From positions 1 to 64,000 of the forward strand of contig NZ_BBQZ01000006.1 in NCBI RefSeq assembly GCF_000974805.1: a stretch of 64,000 nucleotides of DNA. The letters run 5' to 3'. The position numbers and the translations under genes are program-made. Shown in pieces: positions 50,809 to 59,956 of this stretch; the first letter of the stretch is position 1; every line of letters begins with the position of its first letter. The stretch is from Demequina salsinemoris. Its GTDB lineage: Bacteria > Actinomycetota > Actinomycetes > Actinomycetales > Demequinaceae. Below the pieces are notes generated by a model. That model worked only from the letters and a program-made list of their open reading frames with translations. It was not told where the DNA came from and did no database searches.

Positions 50809-52881
50809 ATGAACGACGAAGCGAAGATCCTGGGTGGCCGATACGAGGTCGGCGACCTCATCGGCCGTGGCGGGATGGCCGAGGTGCACATCGGCTACGA
50901 CACCCGCCTGGGTCGCACTGTCGCGATCAAGATCCTGCGCGCCGACCTGGCGCGCGATCCCGCATTCCAGACGCGGTTCCGTCGCGAGGCGCAGTCGGCC
51001 GCGGGTCTCAACCACCCGTCGATCGTGGCCGTGTACGACACCGGCGAGGATCACGTGCAGACCGAGACCGGTCAGCCGCAGGCCGTCCCGTACATCGTGA
51101 TGGAGTACGTCGAGGGGCACACGGTCCGCGACATCCTCCAGGGTGACGTGGCCGCGCCGATCGACGAGGCCGTCGAGATCACCTCGGGCGTGCTCACCGC
51201 GCTCGACTATGCGCATCACGCAGGCCTCGTGCACCGCGACATCAAGCCCGCGAACGTCATGCTCACGCCCACGGGCGCGGTCAAGGTCATGGACTTCGGC
51301 ATCGCGCGCGCTCTCGCCGATGCCGGTCAGACGATGACGCAGACGTCGGCCGTCGTGGGCACCGCGCAGTACCTCTCGCCCGAGCAGGCTCGCGGCGAGA
51401 ACGTGGACGCGCGCTCCGACCTGTACTCCGCCGGCTGCCTGCTGTTCGAGCTGCTCACGGGCCGCCCGCCGTTCGTCGGGGACTCCCCCGTGTCCGTCGC
51501 CTACCAGCACGTGCGCGAGGAGGCTCCGCGTCCCTCGCAGTTCGCCTCCGACGTCCCGCCCGCGCTGGACCAGGTGGTCGGGCGCGCTCTCACCAAGAAC
51601 CGTGACGAGCGGTACTCGACGGCGCAGGAGTTCCTCGCGGACCTTCGCGCGGTCATGGGTGGGGGCGCGGTGTCGCCCGCCACCGGCGCCATCGCCGTCG
51701 GCTCCGCCGCCCTTGGCGCGGGCGCGGCGGGCGTCGCGGCCGCGGCCATGTCCGGCGACGAGACCGAGGCCCTCGCCCCGACCGCGGACGGCACCCAGGT
51801 GATGCCCGCATCGTCCTGGGAGCAGTCGGGCGTCCTGCCCGCGTCCGTGCCCCCGACCGGCGAGGTCGCGGTGCAGGACGAGGAGGAGCTCGTCACCGAC
51901 GAGGCCGAGCGCAAGCGCAAGATCATCCTGTGGTCGTCGCTCGGCGGCGCGGCGCTCATCGCGCTGCTCCTCATCATCTTCCTGCTGACCCGCGGCGGCG
52001 ACGCCGAGCCGGACATCGCGGTGCCCAACCTGGTCGGCATGACGGTCGAGGACGCTCAGGCCGAGCTCGACGACCTGCTGCTCGAGAACACCGTCACCGA
52101 GGCGGCGAGCTCGGACGTCGCGGAGGGCTCGGTCATCTCGACCACCCCCGCGGAGGGCGAGATGCTCTACGAGGGCGACAGCGTCGAGCTCGTCGTGAGC
52201 AGCGGACCCGGCACGGCGACCGTGCCCGACGTCACCGGCATGACCGAGGACGAGGCCGTCGCGGCGCTCCAGGCCGAGGGCCTCGGGATCGGCACGATCG
52301 ACAACACCGTGCACGACGCCGACCTTGCCGCGGGCGAGGTCGCCCGCACCGACCCCGCGGCGGACTCCGAGGTCGACGCGGGCTCCGACGTCGACCTCTA
52401 CATCGCTGACGGCCGTGTGCAGCTGCCCGACCTCACCGGCGACACCGAGGAGGCCGCGCGCTCCAACCTCAACGCGCTGGGTCTCAGCGTCGACGTCTCC
52501 GAGGTGGAGACGGACGAGGCGGATCCCGGCACCGTCATCTCGCAGGACCCGACCGCGGGGCTTGTCGACGTCGGCTCGACCGTGTCGATCGAGGTCGCCG
52601 CGGAGCCGTCCACGCGCGAGGTTCCCGACGTCACCGGCTCGTCGCAGATCCAGGCGACCAGCACGCTCCAGAACGCGGGCTTCGACGTCTCCGTCACGGA
52701 GGCCTATGACGACTCGGTGGCCTCCGGCTCGGTGATCTCGCAGAACCCGTCGGGCGGCACTCAGGTCGCGCCCGGCACCACCATCGTGCTCACGATCTCG
52801 AAGGGCCCGGAGCCGGTCCCCACTCCTGACGTGACGACGTCCGATCCCGTGGCAACCGCGACCGCGACCGCGGGCGGCTGA
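50809..52881 (+). CDS. pknB: Ser/Thr protein kinase PknB with four PASTA domains
   Basis: A 690-residue receptor kinase. The kinase domain (K41; [10 protein letters not shown] near 141; DFGIA) is followed by an Ala-rich juxtamembrane region, a membrane helix at about 371-393 and four PASTA repeats from about 402 to 665, each near 66 residues and opening with a VPNLVGM/VPDVTGM-like motif. PASTA domains sense muropeptides or lipid II. A Thr-rich tail ends the protein. AGAAGG lies before the ATG. Confidence 0.96.
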   Translation: MNDEAKILGGRYEVGDLIGRGGMAEVHIGYDTRLGRTVAIKILRADLARDPAFQTRFRREAQSAAGLNHPSIVAVYDTGEDHVQTETGQPQAVPYIVMEYVEGHTVRDILQGDVAAPIDEAVEITSGVLTALDYAHHAGLVHRDIKPANVMLTPTGAVKVMDFGIARALADAGQTMTQTSAVVGTAQYLSPEQARGENVDARSDLYSAGCLLFELLTGRPPFVGDSPVSVAYQHVREEAPRPSQFASDVPPALDQVVGRALTKNRDERYSTAQEFLADLRAVMGGGAVSPATGAIAVGSAALGAGAAGVAAAAMSGDETEALAPTADGTQVMPASSWEQSGVLPASVPPTGEVAVQDEEELVTDEAERKRKIILWSSLGGAALIALLLIIFLLTRGGDAEPDIAVPNLVGMTVEDAQAELDDLLLENTVTEAASSDVAEGSVISTTPAEGEMLYEGDSVELVVSSGPGTATVPDVTGMTEDEAVAALQAEGLGIGTIDNTVHDADLAAGEVARTDPAADSEVDAGSDVDLYIADGRVQLPDLTGDTEEAARSNLNALGLSVDVSEVETDEADPGTVISQDPTAGLVDVGSTVSIEVAAEPSTREVPDVTGSSQIQATSTLQNAGFDVSVTEAYDDSVASGSVISQNPSGGTQVAPGTTIVLTISKGPEPVPTPDVTTSDPVATATATAGG

Positions 52882-52900
52882 CGACCGAACGACTGAACGG

Positions 52901-52939
52901 CATCGGGCCTCGGCGGGAATGCTCCGCCGGGGCCCGATG
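52901..52939 (+). terminator. Terminator of the pknB operon
   Basis: catcgggcc pairs with ggcccgatg (52901-52909, 52931-52939), and the inner ggcgga/tccgcc extends the stem. It lies 20 nt after pknB and immediately before the crtE -10 element. Confidence 0.8.
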
Positions 52940-52941
52940 TC

Positions 52942-52947
52942 TATAGT
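52942..52947 (+). promoter_or_regulatory. -10 element of leaderless crtE
   Basis: TATAGT ends 6 nt before the ATG at 52954, placing the transcription start on or next to the start codon. There is no ribosome site. Confidence 0.6.
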
Positions 52948-52953
52948 GACGTG

Positions 52954-54036
52954 ATGGAGCGAGTGGTCGGAGCAGCCGACCTGGACGATGTCGTGCGGAC
53001 GCGGCTCGAGGCCGTGGACGAGGCCCTCCGCGCGCATGTCGCGGGCGAGGCGTCACGGCTTCCGCGCGCGGGGGACGACTATCGCGATCTGTGGCTCGTG
53101 CTCGGCGAGCAGTTCGGCAGCGGCAAGCAGCTCCGTCCCGCGCTCACGATCGCGGCCTACGCGGGACTCGGCGGAGACGACCCCGACGCCGTGGTCCCGG
53201 TCGCCGCGGCGATGGAGATGCTGCACACCGCGATGCTCGTGCACGACGACATCCTCGACCACGACGAGGTGCGCCGCGGCCGCCCGAACGTCGCGGGCAC
53301 GCGTCGCGCGTCCCTCGAGGGCTCCGCGCTGTCGCCGGCCCAGGTCGACAACCATGTCCTGTCGGCCGCGCTGCTCGGCGGGGACCTCGCGATCGCCTCG
53401 GCCTACGACCTCATCTCCACCGCGCCGCTCCCGGCCCACCATCGCCTCGCGTGCCTCACGCTGCTGACGCGCGCGATCCGCACCACGATCGCTGGCGAGC
53501 TACTCGACTCGTACGGCGATCTGACCGACCCTGGCGAGGCGGACGCGCTGGTCGTCGCGGAGCTCAAGACCGCGACGTACACGTTCGTCGTCCCGCTGCT
53601 CGCGGGCGCGCAGCTCGCGGGCGCGGACCCGACGATGATCGGCCACCTCGAGCGCATCGGGACGTCGATGGGCGTCTCCTTCCAGCTCGTGGACGACGAC
53701 CTCGGCGTCTTCGGCGATCCGGCGGTGACGGGCAAGTCGAACATGTCGGATCTGCGCAGCGGCAAGCGCACCGAGATGGTGCGCATCGCGTTCCACCGAG
53801 GCACCGAGGCGGAGAAGGCGGAGCTGCGCGCCGCGCTCGGCGACGCGGACCTGGACGATGCGGGGGCCGCCAGGGTGCGCGAGATCCTCATCGAGTCGGG
53901 GGCTCGCGGTCAGGCGCTCGGGATCGCGCGACGCCAGGCGCGGGCGGCTCGGCGGCTCGCGTTCGAGCGCATCCCCGCGCCCCTGTCCGGCTACCTCACG
54001 GGGATGATCGACCTGCTCGAGGACCGGGTGTCGTGA
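52954..54036 (+). CDS. crtE: Geranylgeranyl diphosphate synthase CrtE
   Basis: A 360-residue polyprenyl synthase (a GTG just upstream would add one residue). First Asp-rich motif VHDDILDHDEVRRG, second LVDDDLGVFGD. It supplies GGPP for carotenoids. It begins directly after the pknB terminator with a leaderless promoter, so the crt genes form their own operon. Confidence 0.93.
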   Translation: MERVVGAADLDDVVRTRLEAVDEALRAHVAGEASRLPRAGDDYRDLWLVLGEQFGSGKQLRPALTIAAYAGLGGDDPDAVVPVAAAMEMLHTAMLVHDDILDHDEVRRGRPNVAGTRRASLEGSALSPAQVDNHVLSAALLGGDLAIASAYDLISTAPLPAHHRLACLTLLTRAIRTTIAGELLDSYGDLTDPGEADALVVAELKTATYTFVVPLLAGAQLAGADPTMIGHLERIGTSMGVSFQLVDDDLGVFGDPAVTGKSNMSDLRSGKRTEMVRIAFHRGTEAEKAELRAALGDADLDDAGAARVREILIESGARGQALGIARRQARAARRLAFERIPAPLSGYLTGMIDLLEDRVS

Positions 54037-55076
54037 ACGAAGCCGAGGCGAGCGGGGACCCGCACGCGCCCGACACCGATCTCGCCCTGTACGACCGCAC
54101 CGCGCACGACGCCTCCGCGCGGGTCCTCGCGCGCTACTCCACGAGTTTCGGGGTGGGCGCGAGGCTGCTCCCGCGCGAGATGCGGCGCCGCATCGAGGAC
54201 GTCTACGCGATGGTGCGCGTGGCCGACGAGATCGTCGACACCTACCGCGGCCCGGACGCGCGCGAGCTGCTCGACGCGTTCGAGCGCGAGGTCGACGCGG
54301 CCGTGGCCCGAGGCTTCTCGACGAACCTCGTGGCGCACGCGTTCGGCCGCACCGCGGCCGCGGTCGGCATCGGGAGCGCACAGACCGCGCCGTTCTTCGC
54401 GTCGATGCGCATGGACCTGGACCTGGTCACCCACACGCCCGAGTCGTTCGCGGCCTACGTGCACGGCTCGGCCGAGGTGGTCGGAGAAATGTGCCTCGCG
54501 GTCTTCCTCAACACGGGCGAGCGCGCGCCGCGTGAGCGCGACGGCGGGAAGGGACGCGACGGGGCTGCGGGACAGCCTCCAGGCGGAGCACCGCGCCCCC
54601 TGCCCGCGGAGGCCGCAGCGGGCGCGCGCAGGCTCGGCGCCGCGTACCAGAAGGTCAACTTCCTGAGGGATCTCGGCGCCGACGAGGACGCGCTGGGGCG
54701 CTCGTACTTCCCCGGCGTCTCGCCCGGCGGCCTGGACGATGCGACGCTCGCCGAGCTCGTCGCGGATTGCAGGGCCGACGTGGTCGCCGCCGAGTCCTGC
54801 CTGCCGCTGCTGCCCCGCCGTGCGCGCGTCGCGGTGGCGACCACGATCGACATCTACCTGGCGCTCCTCGACCGCATCGCCGCGATGCCTGCCGAGCGGC
54901 TGCGCACCACGCGCGTACGGGTCCCCGACACGGCGAAGGCGGCCTTCGCGCTGCGCAACGCGCTGGGCCGGCGCCGCGCCGTGCCCGCCGCGGGAGCGCA
55001 GCCGCCGGGAGAGCAGCTGCCGGGCGGAAAGTCGGCAGGGGAGCCGTCAGCGCACAAGGGCAGGACGGCGCTGTGA
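54033..55076 (+). CDS. crtB: Phytoene synthase CrtB
   Basis: A 347-residue head-to-head synthase that joins two GGPP to phytoene. First Asp-rich motif VRVADEIVDTYRG, second VNFLRDLGADEDALGRSYFP. An Arg/Gly/Pro insertion (about 160-185) and a Pro/Gly-rich C-terminal tail are extra. It starts at GTG 54033, overlapping the crtE stop (GTGA). Confidence 0.93.
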   Translation: MNEAEASGDPHAPDTDLALYDRTAHDASARVLARYSTSFGVGARLLPREMRRRIEDVYAMVRVADEIVDTYRGPDARELLDAFEREVDAAVARGFSTNLVAHAFGRTAAAVGIGSAQTAPFFASMRMDLDLVTHTPESFAAYVHGSAEVVGEMCLAVFLNTGERAPRERDGGKGRDGAAGQPPGGAPRPLPAEAAAGARRLGAAYQKVNFLRDLGADEDALGRSYFPGVSPGGLDDATLAELVADCRADVVAAESCLPLLPRRARVAVATTIDIYLALLDRIAAMPAERLRTTRVRVPDTAKAAFALRNALGRRRAVPAAGAQPPGEQLPGGKSAGEPSAHKGRTAL

Positions 55077-56719
55077 GCGCGCGACTCGACGCGCCCAGGG
55101 TCGTCGTGATCGGTGGCGGGGTCGGCGGCCTCGCCACCGCGGGACTGCTGGCGCGCGGCGGCGCGGACGTCACGCTCGTCGAGCGTCACGACTGGCTCGG
55201 GGGCCGCGCCGGGCGGCTCAAGCGGGACGGCTTCACGTGGGACACGGGTCCGTCGTGGTACCTCATGCCCGAGGCGTTCGAGCAGTTCTTCGCGCTCATG
55301 GGCAGGCGGCTCGAGGACGAGCTCGAGCTCGTGGACCTGGACCCGCGCTACCGGGTCTTCTTCGAGGGCGAGGACCCGCAGGGCGCCGCCGAGGTGCTCG
55401 ACGTCCTCGCCGACGACGAGGCGAACTACGCGCGCTTCGAGCAGGTCAGCCCTGGCGACGGTGAGGCGATGCGCGCGTACGCGCGCGAGTCGTACGGGCT
55501 GTACCGTCTCGCTCTCGACCGCTTCCTGTACACGACCTACGAGAACCCGGCGCGGGTCGCATCGTCCGAAGTCCTGAGGAGCCTTCCGAGGCTTGCGGGC
55601 CTCCTGGCCCGGCCGCTCGGCGCGAAGATCGATCGGCGGGTCCGCGACGAGCGGCTGCGGAAGATCCTCGGCTTCCACGCGGTGTTCCTCGGCTCCGCGC
55701 CGTCGCGCGCGCCGTCGCTGTACTCGCTCATGAGCCACCTCGACCTCACCGACGGCGTGCGTTACCCGCGGGGCGGGATGTACGAGGTGATCGAGGCCCT
55801 CGTGCGCGTCGCCCGCGAGGAGGGCGCGACGCTGCGCACGGGGTGCGACGTCGCGAGCATCGAGGTGGGCGACGACGGTCTCGCGACGGGCGTCGTCCTC
55901 GCCGACGGCGAGCGGCTCCCGGCGGACATCGTCGTGTCGGGCGCCGACATGCATCACACGGAGACCGAGCTGCTCGCCGCCAAGGACCGGTGGCAGGACG
56001 AGCCGCGCTGGGCCAAGCGCTCGCCCGGCATCAGCGCGCTGCTGGTGTTCCTGGGCGTCAAGGGCGAGCTGCCCGAGCTCGCGCACCACTCGCTGTTCTT
56101 CACGCGGGACTGGGAGTCGAACTTCTCGCAGATCGTCGGCGACGGCGACCTGTCCGCGCCCGTTCCCGGGTCCCTGTACGTCTCGCGCGTCACGGCGACC
56201 GATCCCACGGCCGCGCCGGCGGGCTACGAGAACCTCGTCATGCTCGTGCCGTTCCCCGCGGATCCCGGCCTCGGGGCGGACGATGCGTCGCGCGCCGAGC
56301 TCGAGGACCTCGCGTGGGGCTACCTGGACCAGGTCGCGGCCTGGGCGCGCATCCCCGACCTCACGGAGCGCACGACCCTCCACGCCGTGCTCGCCCCCGC
56401 GGACTTCGCGGCGGACCTGTCGCTGTGGAGGGGCTCTGCCATGGGCCTTGAGCACACGCTCGCGCAGTCCGCGCTGTTCCGCCCGGGCAACGCCTCGCCC
56501 AAGGTGCGGAACCTGCTGTACGCGGGCTCGTCGACCGTGCCAGGGATCGGGATGCCGATCTGCCTCATCTCGGCCGAGCTCGTGACGAAGCGCCTCCTCG
56601 GGGACACGTCCGCCTCGCCCACGCCGACGCCGATCGCCCCCGGCTTCCTTACGCGGTCCCGCCGCAAGGACCTGCTCGGCGAGGTCGCGCGCGGCGCGCG
56701 CAGGCCCGGGGACGGCTGA
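55073..56719 (+). CDS. crtI: Phytoene desaturase CrtI
   Basis: A 548-residue FAD enzyme converting phytoene to lycopene. The N-terminal dinucleotide fold is VVVIGGGVGGLATAGLLARG with LVERHDWLGGRAG; the C-terminal signature is NLLYAGSSTVPGIGMP. It starts at GTG 55073, overlapping crtB. Confidence 0.96.
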   Translation: MSARLDAPRVVVIGGGVGGLATAGLLARGGADVTLVERHDWLGGRAGRLKRDGFTWDTGPSWYLMPEAFEQFFALMGRRLEDELELVDLDPRYRVFFEGEDPQGAAEVLDVLADDEANYARFEQVSPGDGEAMRAYARESYGLYRLALDRFLYTTYENPARVASSEVLRSLPRLAGLLARPLGAKIDRRVRDERLRKILGFHAVFLGSAPSRAPSLYSLMSHLDLTDGVRYPRGGMYEVIEALVRVAREEGATLRTGCDVASIEVGDDGLATGVVLADGERLPADIVVSGADMHHTETELLAAKDRWQDEPRWAKRSPGISALLVFLGVKGELPELAHHSLFFTRDWESNFSQIVGDGDLSAPVPGSLYVSRVTATDPTAAPAGYENLVMLVPFPADPGLGADDASRAELEDLAWGYLDQVAAWARIPDLTERTTLHAVLAPADFAADLSLWRGSAMGLEHTLAQSALFRPGNASPKVRNLLYAGSSTVPGIGMPICLISAELVTKRLLGDTSASPTPTPIAPGFLTRSRRKDLLGEVARGARRPGDG

Positions 56720-57066
56720 TGGGATTCATCTACCTCGCGACGCTGATCGTGAGCCTCGCGGGGCTCGTCGCGCTCGACCGTCGGCTCGGGCTCGCACTGT
56801 TCGTCCAGCCCCTGCGGACCGCGGTCACCGTCGGAGCGAGCGTCGCGTTCCTGCTGTGCTGGGACGCCGTCGGGGTCGCGCGCGGGATCTTCTTCGTCGG
56901 CGACGGGCCGTATCAGACGGGGGTGCTGATCGCCCCGGAGATCCCGCTCGAGGAGGTCCTCTTCCTCACCCTGCTCGCCTATCAGACGCTCCTGCTGTGG
57001 CGGTGGTTCTCGCGTCGGCATGAGGATGGCGCGCGCGGAGCCGTCGACCGCGAGGTGACGGCGTGA
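56719..57066 (+). CDS. crtYe: C50 carotenoid epsilon-cyclase subunit CrtYe
   Basis: A 115-residue protein with three membrane helices and the cyclase-subunit motif PEIPLEEVLFLTLLAYQTLLLWRW. It pairs with the next gene to cyclise the ends of the C50 precursor. It overlaps crtI (TGATG). Ye/Yf naming follows the Corynebacterium gene order; ring type cannot be told from sequence. Confidence 0.85.
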   Translation: MGFIYLATLIVSLAGLVALDRRLGLALFVQPLRTAVTVGASVAFLLCWDAVGVARGIFFVGDGPYQTGVLIAPEIPLEEVLFLTLLAYQTLLLWRWFSRRHEDGARGAVDREVTA

Positions 57067-57449
57067 CGAGCTACGCCACGATGATGGCCCTCATGCTCGC
57101 TGTCGTCATGCTGGCGGCCGTCCCGGCGCTGCGCCGCCTCCCGTTCCGCCCCGTGCTGTGGACCTCCCTCGTGCTGCTGGCCCTGACCGTGATCTTCGAC
57201 AACGTGATCGTCGGCGCGGGCATCGTCGGCTACGACGACGCGCAGATCCTGGGGATCCGCTTGGCCGTAGCCCCGATCGAGGATCTCGCCTACGCCCTCG
57301 CGGCCGCGCTGCTGGTCCCCACGCTGTGGCGGTGGACCGCCCGGCTCGCGCCGGCCGGCACCCCGGATGATGCGAACATCCCGTCGCCCGCATCGTCCCC
57401 GTCCCCTTCCAGGGACGATGCGTCCGTCTCCCCGAGTGAGGACGCCTAG
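57063..57449 (+). CDS. crtYf: C50 carotenoid epsilon-cyclase subunit CrtYf
   Basis: A 128-residue partner subunit with three membrane helices and the motif AVAPIEDLAYALAAALLVP. It starts at GTG 57063 (GTGA overlap). The last 25 residues are Pro/Ser/Asp-rich and carry GGACGATGCG motifs in both orientations, so this tail may be a product of motif insertion rather than function. Confidence 0.85.
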   Translation: MTSYATMMALMLAVVMLAAVPALRRLPFRPVLWTSLVLLALTVIFDNVIVGAGIVGYDDAQILGIRLAVAPIEDLAYALAAALLVPTLWRWTARLAPAGTPDDANIPSPASSPSPSRDDASVSPSEDA

Positions 57450-57468
57450 GTGATCTCCCGCATCGTCC
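57389..57468. repeat. Three copies of the GGACGATGCG motif at the crtYf-crtEb junction
   Basis: Exact copies lie at 57389 (inverted), 57413 (direct) and 57459 (inverted), with a one-base variant (GGATGATGCG) at 57365. They span the crtYf C-terminal tail and the first codons of crtEb. Confidence 0.9.
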
Positions 57469-58328
57469 GGGCCTCCCGGCCCGTCTCCTGGATCAACACG
57501 GCCTTCCCGTTCGCGGCCGGGTACCTGCTCGCGACGGGCGAGGTCGACGCGGTCCTGATCGTCGGCACGCTGTTCTTCCTGGTCCCGTACAACCTGCTGA
57601 TGTACGGCGTGAACGACGTCTTCGACTACGAGTCCGACCTCGCGAACCCGCGCAAGGGAGGAATCGAGGGCGATGTGATCCGCGACCGTGAGGAGGCCGC
57701 GCGCGTGCACCGCGCGATCCTGTGGGCCTCCGCGGTGACCGTGGTGCCGTTCACGGCGTGGCTGCTCCTGCAGGGCTCGCTCGCTGCGGGCGTCGTGCTC
57801 GCGATCGTGCTGTTCGCCGTCGTCGCGTACTCGGCGCCGGGGCTGCGCTTCAAGGAGCGGCCCTTCGTCGACTCGGTGACGTCCGCGGTGCACTTCGTGG
57901 GCCCGCTCGTGTACGCGCTCGTGCTCGCCGACGTGCCGCTCGCCGCGCCCGGGACCTGGCAGATCTGGGCGGCGTTCCTCACCTGGGGCATGGCCAGTCA
58001 CGCCTTCGGGGCCGTTCAGGACGTGACGGCGGATCGCGAGGGCGGGATCGCGTCGGTCGCGACCGTGCTCGGCGCGAGGCCCACCGTGCTGCTGGCTCTC
58101 GGCTGGTACGTGCTCGCCACGATCGTGCTCGCGACGCTGCCGTGGCCGGGGACGCTGGCCGCCGTCCTGCCGCTGCCCTATGCGGTGTCGGTCGCGCGGT
58201 TCAGGCGCATCACCGATGACACGTGCGAGGACGCGAACCGCGGATGGCGCACGTTCCTGTGGCTCAACCAGCCCGTCGGCTTCCTCGTGACGATGCTGCT
58301 CATCGCGGTGTGGAAGGGCTGGCTCTAA
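57450..58328 (+). CDS. crtEb: Lycopene elongase CrtEb (UbiA-type prenyltransferase)
   Basis: A 292-residue membrane prenyltransferase adding C5 units to lycopene to give C50 carotenoids such as a decaprenoxanthin-like pigment. The UbiA motifs are YGVNDVFDYESDLANPRKGG and DVTADREGG. It starts at GTG 57450 right after crtYf and ends 14 nt from the convergent trpG. Confidence 0.92.
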   Translation: MISRIVRASRPVSWINTAFPFAAGYLLATGEVDAVLIVGTLFFLVPYNLLMYGVNDVFDYESDLANPRKGGIEGDVIRDREEAARVHRAILWASAVTVVPFTAWLLLQGSLAAGVVLAIVLFAVVAYSAPGLRFKERPFVDSVTSAVHFVGPLVYALVLADVPLAAPGTWQIWAAFLTWGMASHAFGAVQDVTADREGGIASVATVLGARPTVLLALGWYVLATIVLATLPWPGTLAAVLPLPYAVSVARFRRITDDTCEDANRGWRTFLWLNQPVGFLVTMLLIAVWKGWL

Positions 58329-58342
58329 CGAGCCGTCGCGAT

Positions 58343-58969
58343 CTACTTGCGCACGAGCGGGCCGAGGCCCGCCGAGCGGCCCTCCGCGTCCGGCATGCCG
58401 CACACCTCGAGCCAGTTGGCGAGCAGACGGTGGCCGCCCTCGGTCAGCACGGACTCGGGGTGGAACTGGACGCCATGCAGCGGCAGGTCCTTGTGCTTGA
58501 GGCCCATGATGATGCCGTTCGCGGTCGAGCACGTGACGATCAGGTCGTCGGGCACGGTCGGATTCTCGACGGCGAGCGAGTGGTAGCGCGTCGCGGTGAA
58601 CGGCGAGGGCAGGCCCACGAGGACCGAGTCCTGCTCGTGCGACACCTGCGAGGTCTTGCCGTGCATGAGCTCGGGCGCGTGGCTGACCACTCCCCCGTAG
58701 ACCTCGGCGAGCGCCTGATGCCCCAGGCAGATGCCCAGCATCGGGGTCCCGGTCTCCGCGCAGCGGCGGATCACGTCCATCGATGCCCCGGCCTCGGCGG
58801 GCGCGCCGGGTCCAGGGGAGATGAGCACGCCGTCATAGTCGGTGACGTCGCCGGCCTCGTGGACGGCGTCGTTGCGCACCACCACGGTCTCCGCGCCCAT
58901 CTGGCGCAGGTAGCCGACGATCGTGTAGACGAACGAGTCGTAGTTGTCGACGACGAGGATCCTCGTCAT
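58343..58969 (-). CDS. trpG: Glutamine amidotransferase TrpG/PabA
   Basis: A 208-residue class I amidotransferase delivering ammonia for anthranilate or aminodeoxychorismate synthesis. Catalytic Cys81 sits in GICLGHQ, with His/Glu in GVQFHPESVLTE; DNYDSFVY opens the protein. It keeps its usual actinobacterial place between pknB and crgA, though the crt operon now intervenes. It starts 1 nt after the 54-residue gene. Confidence 0.95.
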   Translation of the reverse strand: MTRILVVDNYDSFVYTIVGYLRQMGAETVVVRNDAVHEAGDVTDYDGVLISPGPGAPAEAGASMDVIRRCAETGTPMLGICLGHQALAEVYGGVVSHAPELMHGKTSQVSHEQDSVLVGLPSPFTATRYHSLAVENPTVPDDLIVTCSTANGIIMGLKHKDLPLHGVQFHPESVLTEGGHRLLANWLEVCGMPDAEGRSAGLGPLVRK

Positions 58970-58970
58970 G

Positions 58971-59135
58971 TCAGCCTCCCTCGACTGTCTGATCCTGGAT
59001 GGGCAGATACGGCTCGAGCCAGGGGAACACGACCTCGAACAGCACGGCGACGAGCGCCACGAACGCGATGGCGACGATCAGCGCCTTGATCCAGGCGTTG
59101 CCCGGCAGTCGCGACCAGATCCACGTCGAGATCAT
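58971..59135 (-). CDS. 54-residue membrane protein next to sortase E
   Basis: A small protein of 54 residues with one membrane helix (ALIVAIAFVALVAVLFEVVF) flanked by a short Trp/Arg N-terminus (ISTWIWSRLPGNAWIK) and an acidic C-terminus ending EGG. The ATG overlaps the sortase stop (ATGA), and trpG follows after 1 nt. It may be a sortase accessory or unrelated; no family is recognised. Confidence 0.65.
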   Translation of the reverse strand: MISTWIWSRLPGNAWIKALIVAIAFVALVAVLFEVVFPWLEPYLPIQDQTVEGG

Positions 59136-59956
59136 GAGACCTCCTCGACCATCTCCGAGGGGATGCCGTGCCCCGTGGGTGCCCAGTACTTGAGGTAGCC
59201 GTGCACGACCCAGCGCTGGGCGGCGGAGTAGCGCGGGTTGCATGTCGTCATCGTGAGGTAGCGGCCGTCGGCCTCCATGCCAGGCTGATCGGGCACGGGC
59301 GCGATGACCTCGACCGCGGTCGGCAGCACGATCTCGTGACCCGTGACCTCGTACACGTACCACGCGTCGGCGGTCTCGATGATGACCGAGTCGCCGTCCT
59401 CGATCGTCTGGATGTCGGTGAAGGGCTTGCCGTACGTCGTGCGATGCGCGGCGACCGAGAAGTTCCCCCAGCCGCCGGGCATCGCGGTGCCCTCGTAGTG
59501 GCCGATGCCGATCACGTTGAGCACGGTCGGCTTGTCGGTCCCCTGCGCGATCGGCTTGACGTAGTCCTCGCCCCAGCGCGGCACGTACATGAGGCCGAAC
59601 ACCTCGGCGTGCGCGGGCTCGTCCAGCACGGGCGGATCGTCGGTGAACTGGTACTCCGCCGGGATGGTCTCGACGGTCTCGAGGTCGACGCCGTCCTCCG
59701 AGACCGAGCCGCCTGCGGTGACCGCCCCCACCTGGTCCTCGAAGTCCTCGATGATCGCGTCCTGGACGCGGCCGGCCTGGACGTCCGTGTAGAAGAGCTG
59801 CCACACGACGAAGAGGCCGAGGAGGACTCCGGCCGCGATCAGCAGCTCTCCCACGATCCCCAGGATGCGATCGAAGACCCGCATGCCCTGGCGGCGATGC
59901 TGTGGGGATCGAGGGCCGTCCGGCTCCGTGGCCGTGGCAGTGGGGTGCTGCGACAT
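59132..59956 (-). CDS. Class E sortase
   Basis: A 274-residue transpeptidase anchored by an N-terminal helix (about 32-54). Catalytic His171 lies in VAAHRTTYG and Cys239 in TMTTCNPRYSAAQR, whose Arg completes the triad. Class E sortases attach proteins with LAXTG motifs to peptidoglycan in high-GC Gram-positives. No substrate gene is seen in the window. It is divergent from crgA. Confidence 0.92.
   Translation of the reverse strand: MSQHPTATATEPDGPRSPQHRRQGMRVFDRILGIVGELLIAAGVLLGLFVVWQLFYTDVQAGRVQDAIIEDFEDQVGAVTAGGSVSEDGVDLETVETIPAEYQFTDDPPVLDEPAHAEVFGLMYVPRWGEDYVKPIAQGTDKPTVLNVIGIGHYEGTAMPGGWGNFSVAAHRTTYGKPFTDIQTIEDGDSVIIETADAWYVYEVTGHEIVLPTAVEVIAPVPDQPGMEADGRYLTMTTCNPRYSAAQRWVVHGYLKYWAPTGHGIPSEMVEEVS

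Noticed and set aside
7845-57468. The 10-mer as a KOPS or Chi signal
   Set aside because: Copies are evenly split between strands over the window, while such signals are strongly polar.
52954-58328. The crt operon as recently acquired foreign DNA
   Set aside because: No integrase, IS or tRNA scar is seen, GC-rich style and stop-start overlaps match the neighbours, and it carries the same 10-mer.
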